This document shows positions 1-7,707 of a stretch of DNA of 18,347 nt, one piece after another (position 1 is the first letter of the stretch; each line of letters begins with the position of its first letter). The notes below the pieces were generated by a model that was given only the letters and a program-made list of their open reading frames with translations, was not told where the DNA came from and searched no databases. The position numbers and the translations under genes are program-made. Location: the NCBI GenBank assembly GCA_023412855.1, contig JAEZRJ010000046.1, forward strand, positions 1-18,347, in the 5' to 3' direction. The DNA is from Bacillota bacterium. Lineage in GTDB: Bacteria; Bacillota; Clostridia; Lachnospirales; Lachnospiraceae.

Positions 1-1272
1 CTCCAATATGAGAATACTGACCCCTTTACGGGAAAGTACTTAATAGAAGGATACCCAAACGGCATATATGTAGTGCAGAACCCTCCGGCAAAGCCTCTTA
101 CCAAGGGGGAGATGGACTACGTTTATGATTTGCCCTATCAAAGGACCTATCATCCATCTTACGAAGAAAAGGGCGGTGTGCCGGCAATTGCCGAAATAAA
201 GTTTTCCCTGATCAGCAATAGAGGCTGCTTTGGGGGCTGCAATTTCTGTGCGCTTACCTTTCATCAGGGGAGGACTGTTCAGGCGAGGAGTCATGAGTCC
301 ATAGTAAAGGAAGCACAGGAGCTTGCGAAGGAGCCCGATTTCAAGGGATACATCCATGATGTAGGCGGTCCGACCGCCAATTTCAGGCATCCTTCCTGCG
401 AAAAACAGCTCATACACGGTGTATGCAAGACAAAGCAATGCCTATTTCCTTCTCCCTGTAAGAACCTTACGGTAGACCACAGCGATTATCTGGATCTTCT
501 GCGGAATCTTCGAAAAATTCCCGGTATGAAAAAGGTATTTATACGCTCCGGCATACGCTTCGATTACCTGATGGCGGACAGCGACGATTCCTTTTTTACG
601 GAATTGGTGGAGCATCATGTCAGCGGTCAGCTCAAGGTGGCTCCGGAGCATATTTCCGACGCAGTCTTAAGCAAGATGGGAAAACCGGAAAATGCAGTAT
701 ACGAACGTTTTGTGAAGAAATACAACAAGATTAACGAACGGCTGGGGAAAAAACAGTTTCTAGTGCCCTATCTGATGTCCTCCCACCCAGGCTCTACGCT
801 GAAAGAAGCGGTAGAGCTGGCGGAATACTTGAGAGATCTGGGATATATGCCCGAGCAGGTTCAGGATTTCTATCCAACACCCTCTACCGTCTCTACCGTC
901 ATGTATTATACGGGCATCGACCCGCGCAACGGGAAAATTGTTTATGTTTGCAAGAATCCCCATGAAAAGGCGATGCAGAGGGCTTTGATCCAGTACCGTA
1001 ATCCGAAAAATTACGATCTCGTGAGAGAAGCATTACTTGCCGCCGGAAGAGAGGATTTGATCGGCTTCGATAAGAAATGCCTGATTCGTCCGAGACAGAC
1101 GACGCAGGAAAAAGGAAACCTTTATTCACCGGCAGGTAAAATCGGCGCATATAAACGTAAGAATAACACCCTTAAGGGGCATGAAAAAAACAGTAATCCG
1201 AATTCGGGGAGTACTACAGTCAAAAATGTGAAGAAGAAATCAACGATCAGAAATGTTCACAAGAAAAAATAA
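1..1272 (+). CDS. ygiQ: YgiQ family radical SAM protein, 5'-truncated by window edge
   Basis: The reading frame is open from base 1, so the start lies upstream. 423 codons are visible, against roughly 600-700 residues usual for the family, so about the first third is missing. The visible part opens with the YgiQ signature region (NPPAKPLTKGEMDYVYDLPY) and has a radical SAM CxxxCxxC cluster motif with Cys codons at 226, 238 and 247, which should bind a 4Fe-4S cluster and S-adenosylmethionine. Further family blocks follow: KVAPEHISD, a Pro-rich VQDFYPTPSTVSTVMYYTG segment and a C-terminal DUF3362-like part. The protein ends in a Lys/Asn-rich, probably disordered tail of about 45 residues. The family is widespread but its reaction is not established. 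The SDR gene follows after 48 bases on the same strand. Confidence 0.93.
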   Translation, partial: LQYENTDPFTGKYLIEGYPNGIYVVQNPPAKPLTKGEMDYVYDLPYQRTYHPSYEEKGGVPAIAEIKFSLISNRGCFGGCNFCALTFHQGRTVQARSHESIVKEAQELAKEPDFKGYIHDVGGPTANFRHPSCEKQLIHGVCKTKQCLFPSPCKNLTVDHSDYLDLLRNLRKIPGMKKVFIRSGIRFDYLMADSDDSFFTELVEHHVSGQLKVAPEHISDAVLSKMGKPENAVYERFVKKYNKINERLGKKQFLVPYLMSSHPGSTLKEAVELAEYLRDLGYMPEQVQDFYPTPSTVSTVMYYTGIDPRNGKIVYVCKNPHEKAMQRALIQYRNPKNYDLVREALLAAGREDLIGFDKKCLIRPRQTTQEKGNLYSPAGKIGAYKRKNNTLKGHEKNSNPNSGSTTVKNVKKKSTIRNVHKKK

Positions 1273-1320
1273 GAGAAGTGTATTTGTCAAGCGTTAATAA
1301 CTAATAGAAGGGGTGTATTT

Positions 1321-2091
1321 ATGGGTAAAAAAAATATTGTAATTATTTCGGGAGCATCTTCAGGGATGGGACAGGAGTTCGCTATGCAGCTGGACGGAAT
1401 CCTGCATAGTACGGACGAACTCTGGCTGATTGCGAGACGGAAGGATCGCCTTACGGAACTGGCTCGGCTGCTTGATATTCCCACAAAAATAATCCCCATG
1501 GACGTATCGGATAAAAACGATATGCGAGCTTTTAAGAAGATTCTGGAAATTGAGGATGTTACAGTCAGAATGCTCATTAACAGCGCAGGTTTCGGTTTGC
1601 TGGGCCCCTTTGAAGCGTTGGATATCGACGAGCAGCTGGCGATGCTGTCCGTGAACTGTGAAGCGCTAACGGAGCTGACATACTATTGTATCCCATATAT
1701 GAGAAAGAACAGCCGAATTATCCAAATGGCATCAAGTGCCGGATTCCTTCCTCAAAAGAATTTTGCGATTTATGCAGCCAGCAAAGCTTATGTCCTTAGT
1801 TTTTCCAGAGCCCTCAGAGAGGAGCTGAAGTATAAAAAAATATGGGTTACGGCAGTATGTCCGGGACCGGTGGAAACGGAATTTTTTGATATTGCTGAAA
1901 AATCAGGTTCTACACTGGCTATTAAAAAATGGACAATGGTCAGCTCGCAGAAGGTTGTAAAAAAGGCGCTTTTAGATTCCTATGGCAAAAAAGCGCTGTC
2001 CATATGCAGCTTTCCTATAAAGACATTTCACGCCCTTTCAAAAATAATACCTCATTCATGGCTGTTAGGGATAACGAATCTGCTAAAGTAA
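1321..2091 (+). CDS. SDR family NAD(P)-dependent oxidoreductase
   Basis: A 256-residue classical short-chain dehydrogenase/reductase, the usual length. The Rossmann nucleotide-binding motif is GASSGMG (residues 11-17), with the structural NSAG motif at 87-90, a conserved Asn at 112, a catalytic Ser at 138 or 139 and the YxxxK catalytic pair Tyr151/Lys155. The PGPVET segment after strand 6 (181-186) is also typical. Arg39 and Arg40 (LIARR) after the second strand favour NADP(H) over NAD, an inference from family behaviour. The substrate cannot be told from sequence; the nearest general type is the DltE/YqjQ-like reductases. The ATG at 1321 follows a good AGAAGGGG site. The C-terminus after about residue 200 is basic and hydrophobic (SWLLGITNLLK) and may touch the membrane. 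No dedicated promoter was seen. Confidence 0.9.
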   Translation: MGKKNIVIISGASSGMGQEFAMQLDGILHSTDELWLIARRKDRLTELARLLDIPTKIIPMDVSDKNDMRAFKKILEIEDVTVRMLINSAGFGLLGPFEALDIDEQLAMLSVNCEALTELTYYCIPYMRKNSRIIQMASSAGFLPQKNFAIYAASKAYVLSFSRALREELKYKKIWVTAVCPGPVETEFFDIAEKSGSTLAIKKWTMVSSQKVVKKALLDSYGKKALSICSFPIKTFHALSKIIPHSWLLGITNLLK

Positions 2092-2165
2092 TTCCATGCT
2101 TAAATAAACAAAATTAAGACTGATTTAGCATAGACGTTCAATATTAAGAAACATGGAGTATAGTT

Positions 2166-3182
2166 ATGAAGCAGGTATTAATAAAGGAAAACGAGGCCGG
2201 GCAACGTCTTGATAAATATTTGCATAAATATCTGAAGGAAGCGCAAGGAAGCTTTATTTATAAAATGCTGCGTAAGAAAAATATTATTTTAAACGGCAAA
2301 AAGGCATCCGGAGGCGAGAAACTGGAAATTGGCGACGAACTCCGTTTCTTCCTCTCGGAGGAAACTTTAAATAAGATGTCAGGAATTCCTTCGCAGCTTT
2401 CGGAAGAGCTCTCTGATAAGGAAGTGGCAGAATATAAAGCTGCATACGATAAATACAAGGAGCTTGAAATTATTTATGACAATCACCATATACTGATTGT
2501 CAATAAGCCGGAGGGAATCCTGACCCAGAAAGCCGCGGCGGTCGATTTATCCTTAAACGAATGGTTCATCGGATATATGCTTCATCACGGACAACTTAGG
2601 AGGGAGGAACTTCGTACCTTTAGACCCTCAGTATGCAATCGTTTGGATCGTAATACCAGCGGCATGGTAATCTGCGGGAAGACGCTTCCCGGAAGCCAGA
2701 AGATGAGTGAGCTGTTAAAAAACAGGGACCTGCATAAATTTTATAGACTTTACGTAAAGGGGAAAGTAACGGAGCCTTCTCTTATCGAAGGCTATTTGGT
2801 CAAGGATGAGAAGCGAAATACGGTAAGAATAAGTCCCAGTCCCGTTCAGGATAAATCTTCTTATATTAAAACTAAATATGAACCCCTTAAGATTTTTGAG
2901 GATAAGACCCTGTTAGAGGTAGAACTGATTACAGGGAAAACCCATCAGATCAGGGCTCATCTTGCCAGTGTAGGACATCCTCTTTTGGGGGATTATAAAT
3001 ATGGAGACAAGAACTTCAACGACAGTTATAAGAAAAAATATATGATTAAGAGCCAGCTCCTCCACGCATATCGTCTGGAATTCCCTGAGCTGGACGGAGA
3101 ATTCAGCGAACTCAGCAAAAGGATATTTACAGCGAGAGCGCCCCAAGTATTTTATACCTTGGAGGAGAATGGACATAAATAA
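2166..3182 (+). CDS. RluA family 23S rRNA/tRNA pseudouridine synthase
   Basis: A 338-residue RluA-type pseudouridine synthase, which isomerises specific uridines in structured RNA. An N-terminal S4 RNA-binding domain spans about residues 12-62 (RLDKYLHKYL, ILNGKKASGG). A linker and the catalytic domain follow from about 100. Motif II is NRLDRNTSG (158-166), where Asp161 is the expected nucleophile. Motif I (IVNKPEGILT, 111-120) and the motif III region (KTHQIRAHLASVGHPLLGD) are also intact. The S4 fusion fits the RluC/RluD subgroup, but the target uridine cannot be assigned from sequence. The start is supported by GGAG at 2155-2158. It lies 74 bases after the SDR gene and 31 bases before recU, probably co-transcribed with the latter. 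Confidence 0.93.
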   Translation: MKQVLIKENEAGQRLDKYLHKYLKEAQGSFIYKMLRKKNIILNGKKASGGEKLEIGDELRFFLSEETLNKMSGIPSQLSEELSDKEVAEYKAAYDKYKELEIIYDNHHILIVNKPEGILTQKAAAVDLSLNEWFIGYMLHHGQLRREELRTFRPSVCNRLDRNTSGMVICGKTLPGSQKMSELLKNRDLHKFYRLYVKGKVTEPSLIEGYLVKDEKRNTVRISPSPVQDKSSYIKTKYEPLKIFEDKTLLEVELITGKTHQIRAHLASVGHPLLGDYKYGDKNFNDSYKKKYMIKSQLLHAYRLEFPELDGEFSELSKRIFTARAPQVFYTLEENGHK

Positions 3183-3213
3183 TAGATATGATGACTTTGG
3201 AGCATGAGTAGAG

Positions 3214-3747
3214 ATGGGAACATGGAATTCGAGAGGATTAAGAGGGTCTACTTTGGAGGACCTGATCAACTTAACAAATGAAAGATACTTGGAAAGCGGG
3301 CTGGCGCTGATTCAGAAAATTCCGACCCCTATAACTCCTATAGCTATCGATAAGGAAAGCCGGCATATTACGCTCGCTTATTTCGAGCAGAAGAGTACTG
3401 TGGACTATATAGGGGTGGTACAGGGAATTCCTGTATGCTTTGACGCCAAGGAATGCTCTGCGGATACTTTTGCCCTTCAGAATATACATGAGCATCAGGT
3501 AGAGTTCATGAAGCATTTTGAGAAACAGGGAGGAGTCGCCTTTTTCATCATTTATTATACACATAAGGATTTGTTCTATTACCTTCCTTACGAGATGCTG
3601 AGCTTTTTCTGGGAAAGGGCAGTATGTGGCGGAAGAAAGAGTTTTCGTTTCGAGGAACTCAACCCGGAGTATATCCTCCCGAAGAAGAACGGCATCTTCG
3701 TTCCCTATCTGGATATGCTTCAGAAGGATTTGGAGGATAGAGAATAG
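3214..3747 (+). CDS. recU: Holliday junction resolvase RecU
   Basis: A 177-residue protein that matches RecU, the Firmicute structure-specific endonuclease that cleaves Holliday junctions during recombination and chromosome segregation, across its whole length. Visible signatures are the N-terminal RGSTLEDLINLTNERY block, the STVDY segment (61-65, Asp64), the DAKE active-site motif (77-80, Asp77 and Lys79/Glu80) and the NIHEHQ helix (90-95), together forming the type II restriction-like metal site. The ATG at 3214 is preceded by TTGGAG about 11 bases upstream. In Bacillus recU sits next to a penicillin-binding protein gene; here it follows an rRNA-modification gene and precedes the histidine promoter. 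No frameshift or missing catalytic residue is seen. Confidence 0.95.
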   Translation: MGTWNSRGLRGSTLEDLINLTNERYLESGLALIQKIPTPITPIAIDKESRHITLAYFEQKSTVDYIGVVQGIPVCFDAKECSADTFALQNIHEHQVEFMKHFEKQGGVAFFIIYYTHKDLFYYLPYEMLSFFWERAVCGGRKSFRFEELNPEYILPKKNGIFVPYLDMLQKDLEDRE

Positions 3748-3788
3748 TAACGATACATCATTAATGCATCATCTAATATATCATTTCA

Positions 3789-3817
3789 TTGACAAGGTAA
3801 TTTTTTTACGGTATACT
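3789..3817 (+). promoter_or_regulatory. Sigma-A promoter of the his operon
   Basis: TTGACA at 3789-3794 and TATACT at 3812-3817 are separated by exactly 17 bases, a near-consensus housekeeping promoter. Transcription should begin near 3824, giving a leader of about 70 bases before hisZ. The leader has only a small 6-bp hairpin (3846-3851 with 3862-3867). It is too short for a His T-box and shows no terminator, so regulation by attenuation is not evident. Confidence 0.8.
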
Positions 3818-3892
3818 ACCAATAGTTTTACGTGCTACCTAATTATCACTTTAATTTGATGAAGTGAGAAAGTGGAAAGGAAATGTCTGGTT

Positions 3893-5023
3893 ATGGATAA
3901 AAAGCTATTACATACTCCAGAGGGAGTCAGAGACATATACGGAGCAGAATATACAAAAAAACTAACGGTAGAAACATGGATTCTGGATAAGATAAGAAGC
4001 TACGGCTATGAGGACATCCAGACGCCTACCTTCGAATTTTTCGATGTGTTCTCCAAGGAAGTTGGAACCACTCCATCCAGAGAACTATATAAGTTTTTTG
4101 ATAAAGAAGGCGAGACTCTCGTTCTGCGTCCGGATTTCACCCCCTCCATGGCGCGCTGCGCTGCAAAATATTTTATGGATGAGAACGTGCCTATTCGTTT
4201 TTGCTATGTAGGTAATACCTTTACAAACACGAGCAGCCTGCAAGGCAAGCTTAAGGAGGTAACACAAATGGGCGCAGAGCTCATCGGAGATGCCTCGGTG
4301 GAAGCAGATGCGGAGCTGGCGGCATTAATAATTGAGGCCCTTTTAGATACGGGAATCCATGATTTTCAACTAAGCATCGGAAATGTGGAATACTTCAAAG
4401 GGATCTGCATAGAGGCAGGGCTGGATGAAGAAACGGAGCTGGAGCTTCGGGAATACATTTCAGGAAAAAATTACTTTGGTGCGGAAGAGCTTTTGACAGA
4501 TAGAAATATTAAGCCCGAGTTTCGTGAAGTCCTCTTAAAGGTTACAGACTTGTTCGGCTCTACGGAAGCGCTGGCTCAGGCGAAGTCCTTTGTACATAAC
4601 AGCCGTTCCCTTTCAGCCATTGAGCGCCTTGAGAAGCTGTATGAAGCCCTTTGCCTATACGGGGTGGAAAAATATGTGTCCTTCGATCTTGGTATGCTTA
4701 GCAGGTATAATTATTACACAGGAGTAATCTTTAAGGCGTATACATACGGAGTGGGAGATGCCATCGTAACGGGAGGCAGATACGATACCCTCCTTGGTCA
4801 CTTTGGCAAGGAAGCACCGGCTATCGGCTTTATGATAGTTATCGACGACCTGATGTCGGCATTGAGCAGGCAGAATATAAACGTTCATACACCTCCAAAG
4901 GCTGAGCTTATAGAATATACCTACGAAACCTATAAAGAAGCGTTGATGACGGCAGGAAGGCTTCGAAAAGAAGGAAAAAAGGTAGTCCTTTGCCCGAAGA
5001 AAGTGAAGGAGGTAGTGTTATGA
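3893..5023 (+). CDS. hisZ: ATP phosphoribosyltransferase regulatory subunit HisZ
   Basis: A 376-residue histidyl-tRNA synthetase paralogue that partners short-form HisG, activating it and mediating histidine feedback at the first step of histidine synthesis. The class II aminoacyl-tRNA synthetase fold is clear: HTPEGVRDIYG near the N-terminus, TLVLRPDFTPSMARCAAKY (about 75-93), a degenerate motif 2 region (RFCYVGNTFTN, where HisRS would have an Arg), and the motif 3-like stretch ending in GGRYDTLLGHFG (294-305). The HisRS anticodon-binding domain is absent, as expected for HisZ. The ATG at 3893 is preferred to an in-frame GTG at 3872 because the GGAAAGGA ribosome site (3875-3882) lies between them. 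The stop overlaps the next ATG (ATGA at 5020-5023). The end looks somewhat short and lies inside a tandem duplication. Confidence 0.93.
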   Translation: MDKKLLHTPEGVRDIYGAEYTKKLTVETWILDKIRSYGYEDIQTPTFEFFDVFSKEVGTTPSRELYKFFDKEGETLVLRPDFTPSMARCAAKYFMDENVPIRFCYVGNTFTNTSSLQGKLKEVTQMGAELIGDASVEADAELAALIIEALLDTGIHDFQLSIGNVEYFKGICIEAGLDEETELELREYISGKNYFGAEELLTDRNIKPEFREVLLKVTDLFGSTEALAQAKSFVHNSRSLSAIERLEKLYEALCLYGVEKYVSFDLGMLSRYNYYTGVIFKAYTYGVGDAIVTGGRYDTLLGHFGKEAPAIGFMIVIDDLMSALSRQNINVHTPPKAELIEYTYETYKEALMTAGRLRKEGKKVVLCPKKVKEVVL

Positions 5024-5104
5024 ATAAAGAAAACAGATATTTGACTTTCGCAAAAGCGAAAGAGGTGGTGCTATGAATAAAGAAAACAGATACTTGACTT
5101 TCGC
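5000..5104 (+). repeat. 53-bp tandem duplication at the hisZ/hisG junction
   Basis: Bases 5000-5051 and 5053-5104 match at 47 of 52 positions with a period of 53. The five differences are at 5004/5057, 5008/5061, 5014/5067, 5018/5071 and 5040/5093. Each copy carries the last codons of hisZ, a ribosome binding site, and the first ten codons of hisG. Because 53 is not a multiple of three, the second copy moves hisG out of frame with the first copy. Confidence 0.97.
5020..5076 (+). CDS. 18-codon mini-ORF between hisZ and hisG
   Basis: The open frame reads MNKENRYLTFAKAKEVVL. Its first ten residues repeat the N-terminus of HisG and its last five repeat the C-terminus of HisZ, because it spans the junction of the tandem duplication. 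It starts in an ATGA overlap with the hisZ stop (5020-5023), behind the best ribosome binding site of the junction (AAGGAGGT at 5006-5013), and ends in an ATGA overlap with the hisG start (5073-5076). Ribosomes leaving hisZ should therefore pass through it before hisG. That it is translated is an inference from the signals; the peptide itself has no recognisable function and may simply be a coupling device or accident. Confidence 0.55.
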   Translation: MNKENRYLTFAKAKEVVL

Positions 5105-5729
5105 TTTGGGAAAAGGAAGGCTTGCGAATAAAACGTTAGAACTGCTGGAAGAAATCGGGATTACTTGCGAGGAGATGAAAGACAAGAACTCGAGAAAGCT
5201 CGTTTTTGTCAATGAGGAGCTAAAGCTTCGCTTTTTCCTCTCCAAAGGCCCTGATGTTCCTACCTACGTGGAGTACGGTGCTGCGGACATCGGTGTGGTT
5301 GGAAAAGATACGATTATGGAGGAAAACAGGCGGGTTTACGAAGTGTTGGATCTGGGCTTTGGAAAGTGCCGGATGTGCGTGTGCGGACCGGCCGGTGCGA
5401 AAGAACTTTTGCAGCATCACGAGAGAATACGTGTAGCCAGTAAATATCCGAATATTGCCAAGGACTATTTTTATAATAAAAAGCATCAGACCGTAGATAT
5501 TATTAAGCTGAACGGGTCAGTGGAATTAGGTCCCATCGTGAAGCTGTCGGATGTCATTGTAGATATTGTGGAAACCGGGTCCACGTTGAATGAGAACGGG
5601 CTTCAAGTACTTGAGGAAATTTGTCCGCTTTCTGCCAGAATGATAGTCAATCAAGTGAGTATGCAGATGGAGACGGAGCGGATCAAGAAATTAATAAATG
5701 ATTTAAAGGTGCGCATTTTGGCAGTTTAA
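5073..5729 (+). CDS. hisG: ATP phosphoribosyltransferase HisG, short form
   Basis: A 218-residue enzyme that condenses ATP with PRPP to give phosphoribosyl-ATP, the committed step of histidine synthesis. It is the short form, lacking the C-terminal regulatory domain of about 80 residues, which explains the hisZ gene just upstream. Visible signatures are the ALGKGRL start (11-17), a GAADIGVVGKDT block (69-80) and the PRPP-binding loop DIVETGSTLNEN (164-175). The ATG at 5073 follows the second copy of the duplicated junction, with a weaker ribosome site (AGAGGTGG, 5061-5068) than the first copy has. It overlaps the mini-ORF stop by ATGA, suggesting translational coupling. The identical start codon context at 5020 is out of frame and cannot initiate HisG. 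Confidence 0.95.
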   Translation: MNKENRYLTFALGKGRLANKTLELLEEIGITCEEMKDKNSRKLVFVNEELKLRFFLSKGPDVPTYVEYGAADIGVVGKDTIMEENRRVYEVLDLGFGKCRMCVCGPAGAKELLQHHERIRVASKYPNIAKDYFYNKKHQTVDIIKLNGSVELGPIVKLSDVIVDIVETGSTLNENGLQVLEEICPLSARMIVNQVSMQMETERIKKLINDLKVRILAV

Positions 5730-5779
5730 AGCTGTTTCAGGGCGTTTATATAGTGAACCGAAAGGATGTGTTAATAGAC

Positions 5780-7072
5780 ATGAAGATTTTAAAACTGACC
5801 TCTGAGTCAAAGACAGATTTATTGAATACTTTGTTAAAGCGTAGTCCCAATAATTACGAACAGTTCGAATCGGCAGTCTCTGATATTGTCTCGAACGTCC
5901 GGGAAAGAGGGGATGAGGCAATATTCGAATACACGAAACACTTCGATAAATGTGAAATAGGTGCTTCCAACATAAGAGTAACGAAAGAGGAGATCGAGGA
6001 AGCCTATCAGAAAGTGGATGAAAAGCTGGTAAATGTAATGAAAAGGGCGGCGGACAATATCCGCATTTTTCATGAGAAACAGCTTCACAACAGTTGGATC
6101 GATATGAAGGATGACGGAACGATGCTCGGACAGAAAATAACTCCCATCGGACTTTCAGGGGTGTATGTACCCGGCGGCAAGGCCGCTTATCCTTCCAGTG
6201 TATTGATGAATGTCCTTCCGGCCAAGGTGGCAGGCGTTAAGAGAATTATTATGACAACGCCCCCCGGCGCAGACGGTAAGGTATATGCGGGTACTTTGGT
6301 AGCGGCGGATATCGCAGGCGTAGATGAAATATATAAAATAGGTGGAGCGCAGGCGATTGCGGCCATGGCTTTTGGTACCGAATGCGTTCCCAAGGTGGAT
6401 AAGATTACAGGCCCCGGCAACATTTATGTAGCCCTCGCGAAAAAGGCCTGCTTCGGCTACGTGAGCATAGACTCTATAGCAGGCCCCAGCGAAATCCTCG
6501 TTATCGCAGACGAGACAGCAAATCCTCTCTACGTGGCCTCCGATTTATTATCCCAGGCGGAGCACGACGAGATGGCCAGCGCCATACTTATTACAACAAG
6601 CGAAGCTTTGGCAAAGGAAGTGTCTGTGCATGCAGACCGGTTGGCAGAGGAACTATCCAGAACAGAAATTATCAAAAAGTCGTTGGAAAACTATGGCTAT
6701 ATTCTTCTTGCGGATACGATGGGGGACGCCATCGATGCTGCCAATGAAATCGCTTCGGAGCATTTGGAAATTTTAACGGCGAATCCCTACGAGATCATGA
6801 CCAAGATAAACAATGCGGGAGCAATTTTTCTCGGAGAATATTCCTCCGAGCCTTTAGGCGATTATTTTGCGGGACCTAACCATATATTGCCCACAAATGG
6901 CACGGCAAAGTTCTTTTCGCCCCTTAATGTGGATGATTTCATGAAGAAAACCAGCATCATTTCTTATTCGAAGGAGGCGCTTTCAAAGGTGCATGAAGAT
7001 ATTGAACTGTTTGCCCAAAGTGAGGGGTTGACGGCTCACGCGAACTCGATTAAAGTAAGATTTGAACAGTAA
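5780..7072 (+). CDS. hisD: Histidinol dehydrogenase
   Basis: A 430-residue enzyme that oxidises L-histidinol in two NAD-dependent steps to L-histidine, the last reactions of the pathway. The expected zinc ligands are in place: Gln259 and His262 (SQAEHD), Asp361 (LGDY) and His420 (LTAH). The catalytic Glu327-His328 pair (ASEHLE) is also present. The GVYVPGGKAAYPSS and KITGPGNIYVALAK segments are further family hallmarks. The ATG at 5780 is chosen over an in-frame GTG at 5753, because AAAGGA (5761-5766) lies between them and the resulting length is the standard one. It follows hisG by 50 bases without a visible terminator. Confidence 0.97.
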   Translation: MKILKLTSESKTDLLNTLLKRSPNNYEQFESAVSDIVSNVRERGDEAIFEYTKHFDKCEIGASNIRVTKEEIEEAYQKVDEKLVNVMKRAADNIRIFHEKQLHNSWIDMKDDGTMLGQKITPIGLSGVYVPGGKAAYPSSVLMNVLPAKVAGVKRIIMTTPPGADGKVYAGTLVAADIAGVDEIYKIGGAQAIAAMAFGTECVPKVDKITGPGNIYVALAKKACFGYVSIDSIAGPSEILVIADETANPLYVASDLLSQAEHDEMASAILITTSEALAKEVSVHADRLAEELSRTEIIKKSLENYGYILLADTMGDAIDAANEIASEHLEILTANPYEIMTKINNAGAIFLGEYSSEPLGDYFAGPNHILPTNGTAKFFSPLNVDDFMKKTSIISYSKEALSKVHEDIELFAQSEGLTAHANSIKVRFEQ

Positions 7073-7102
7073 ATAAAGGGAAAGGAAACGGGGGAGAATA
7101 CC

Positions 7103-7690
7103 ATGGCAAGAAGCACGACGGTAGAACGAAAAACGAAGGAAACCGATATTTCTGTCATTTTGAACCTCGATGGCACCGGAAAAAGCGAAATCCACACGGG
7201 AATCGGGTTTTTCGATCATATGCTTGAGGGTTTTTCGAAGCACGGTTTTTTTGATTTAAAGGTAAAGGTAACAGGAGATTTGGATGTAGACGGACACCAT
7301 ACAGTGGAAGATACCGGAATTGTTTTAGGACAGGCGATAAAGAATGCGCTGGGCGATAAGGTTGGAATTAAGCGCTACGGCTATTTTATCCTTCCTATGG
7401 ATGATGCGCTGGCACTATGCTCTATTGACTTATGCGGTCGGCCATATTTTGATTTCGACTGTACGTTTACCTCCGAAATGGTGGGAGGGCTCGCTACGGA
7501 GCTGGTAAAAGAGTTTTTCTATGCAGTTTCTTATTCTGCCGGAATGAATCTTCACATAAAAATGCTGTCGGGTGAGAATAATCATCATATGATAGAAGCG
7601 ATGTTCAAATCCTTTGCCAAGGCCTTGGATGGGGCGGTAATGAAAGACGAAAGAATTACGGATGTACTGAGCACAAAGGGAAGTCTGTAG
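7103..7690 (+). CDS. hisB: Imidazoleglycerol-phosphate dehydratase
   Basis: A 195-residue monofunctional HisB, dehydrating imidazole glycerol phosphate to imidazole acetol phosphate. The two metal-binding His clusters of the family are intact: DGHHTVED (63-70) and NNHHMIEA (159-166), which bind the two manganese ions. The N-terminal block GIGFFDHMLEGFSKHG (33-48) is also typical. There is no histidinol-phosphatase fusion, unlike in enterobacteria. The ribosome site is GGGGGAG about 7 bases before the ATG. In many related operons hisC lies next to hisB; here the gap to hisD is only 30 bases and hisC is missing. Confidence 0.97.
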   Translation: MARSTTVERKTKETDISVILNLDGTGKSEIHTGIGFFDHMLEGFSKHGFFDLKVKVTGDLDVDGHHTVEDTGIVLGQAIKNALGDKVGIKRYGYFILPMDDALALCSIDLCGRPYFDFDCTFTSEMVGGLATELVKEFFYAVSYSAGMNLHIKMLSGENNHHMIEAMFKSFAKALDGAVMKDERITDVLSTKGSL

Positions 7691-7707
7691 CAAAAAGGAG
7701 CATATAC

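Noticed and set aside
885..900. Short tandem TCTACCG repeat inside the YgiQ gene
   Set aside because: It encodes the STVSTV part of a normal conserved YgiQ segment and needs no special explanation.
3872..3892. GTG at 3872 as the hisZ start
   Set aside because: The ribosome binding site lies inside this extension, and HisZ similarity begins at the ATG at 3893.
5753..5779. GTG at 5753 as the hisD start
   Set aside because: No ribosome site precedes it, while AAAGGA lies within the extension before the ATG at 5780; catalytic residues number correctly from 5780.
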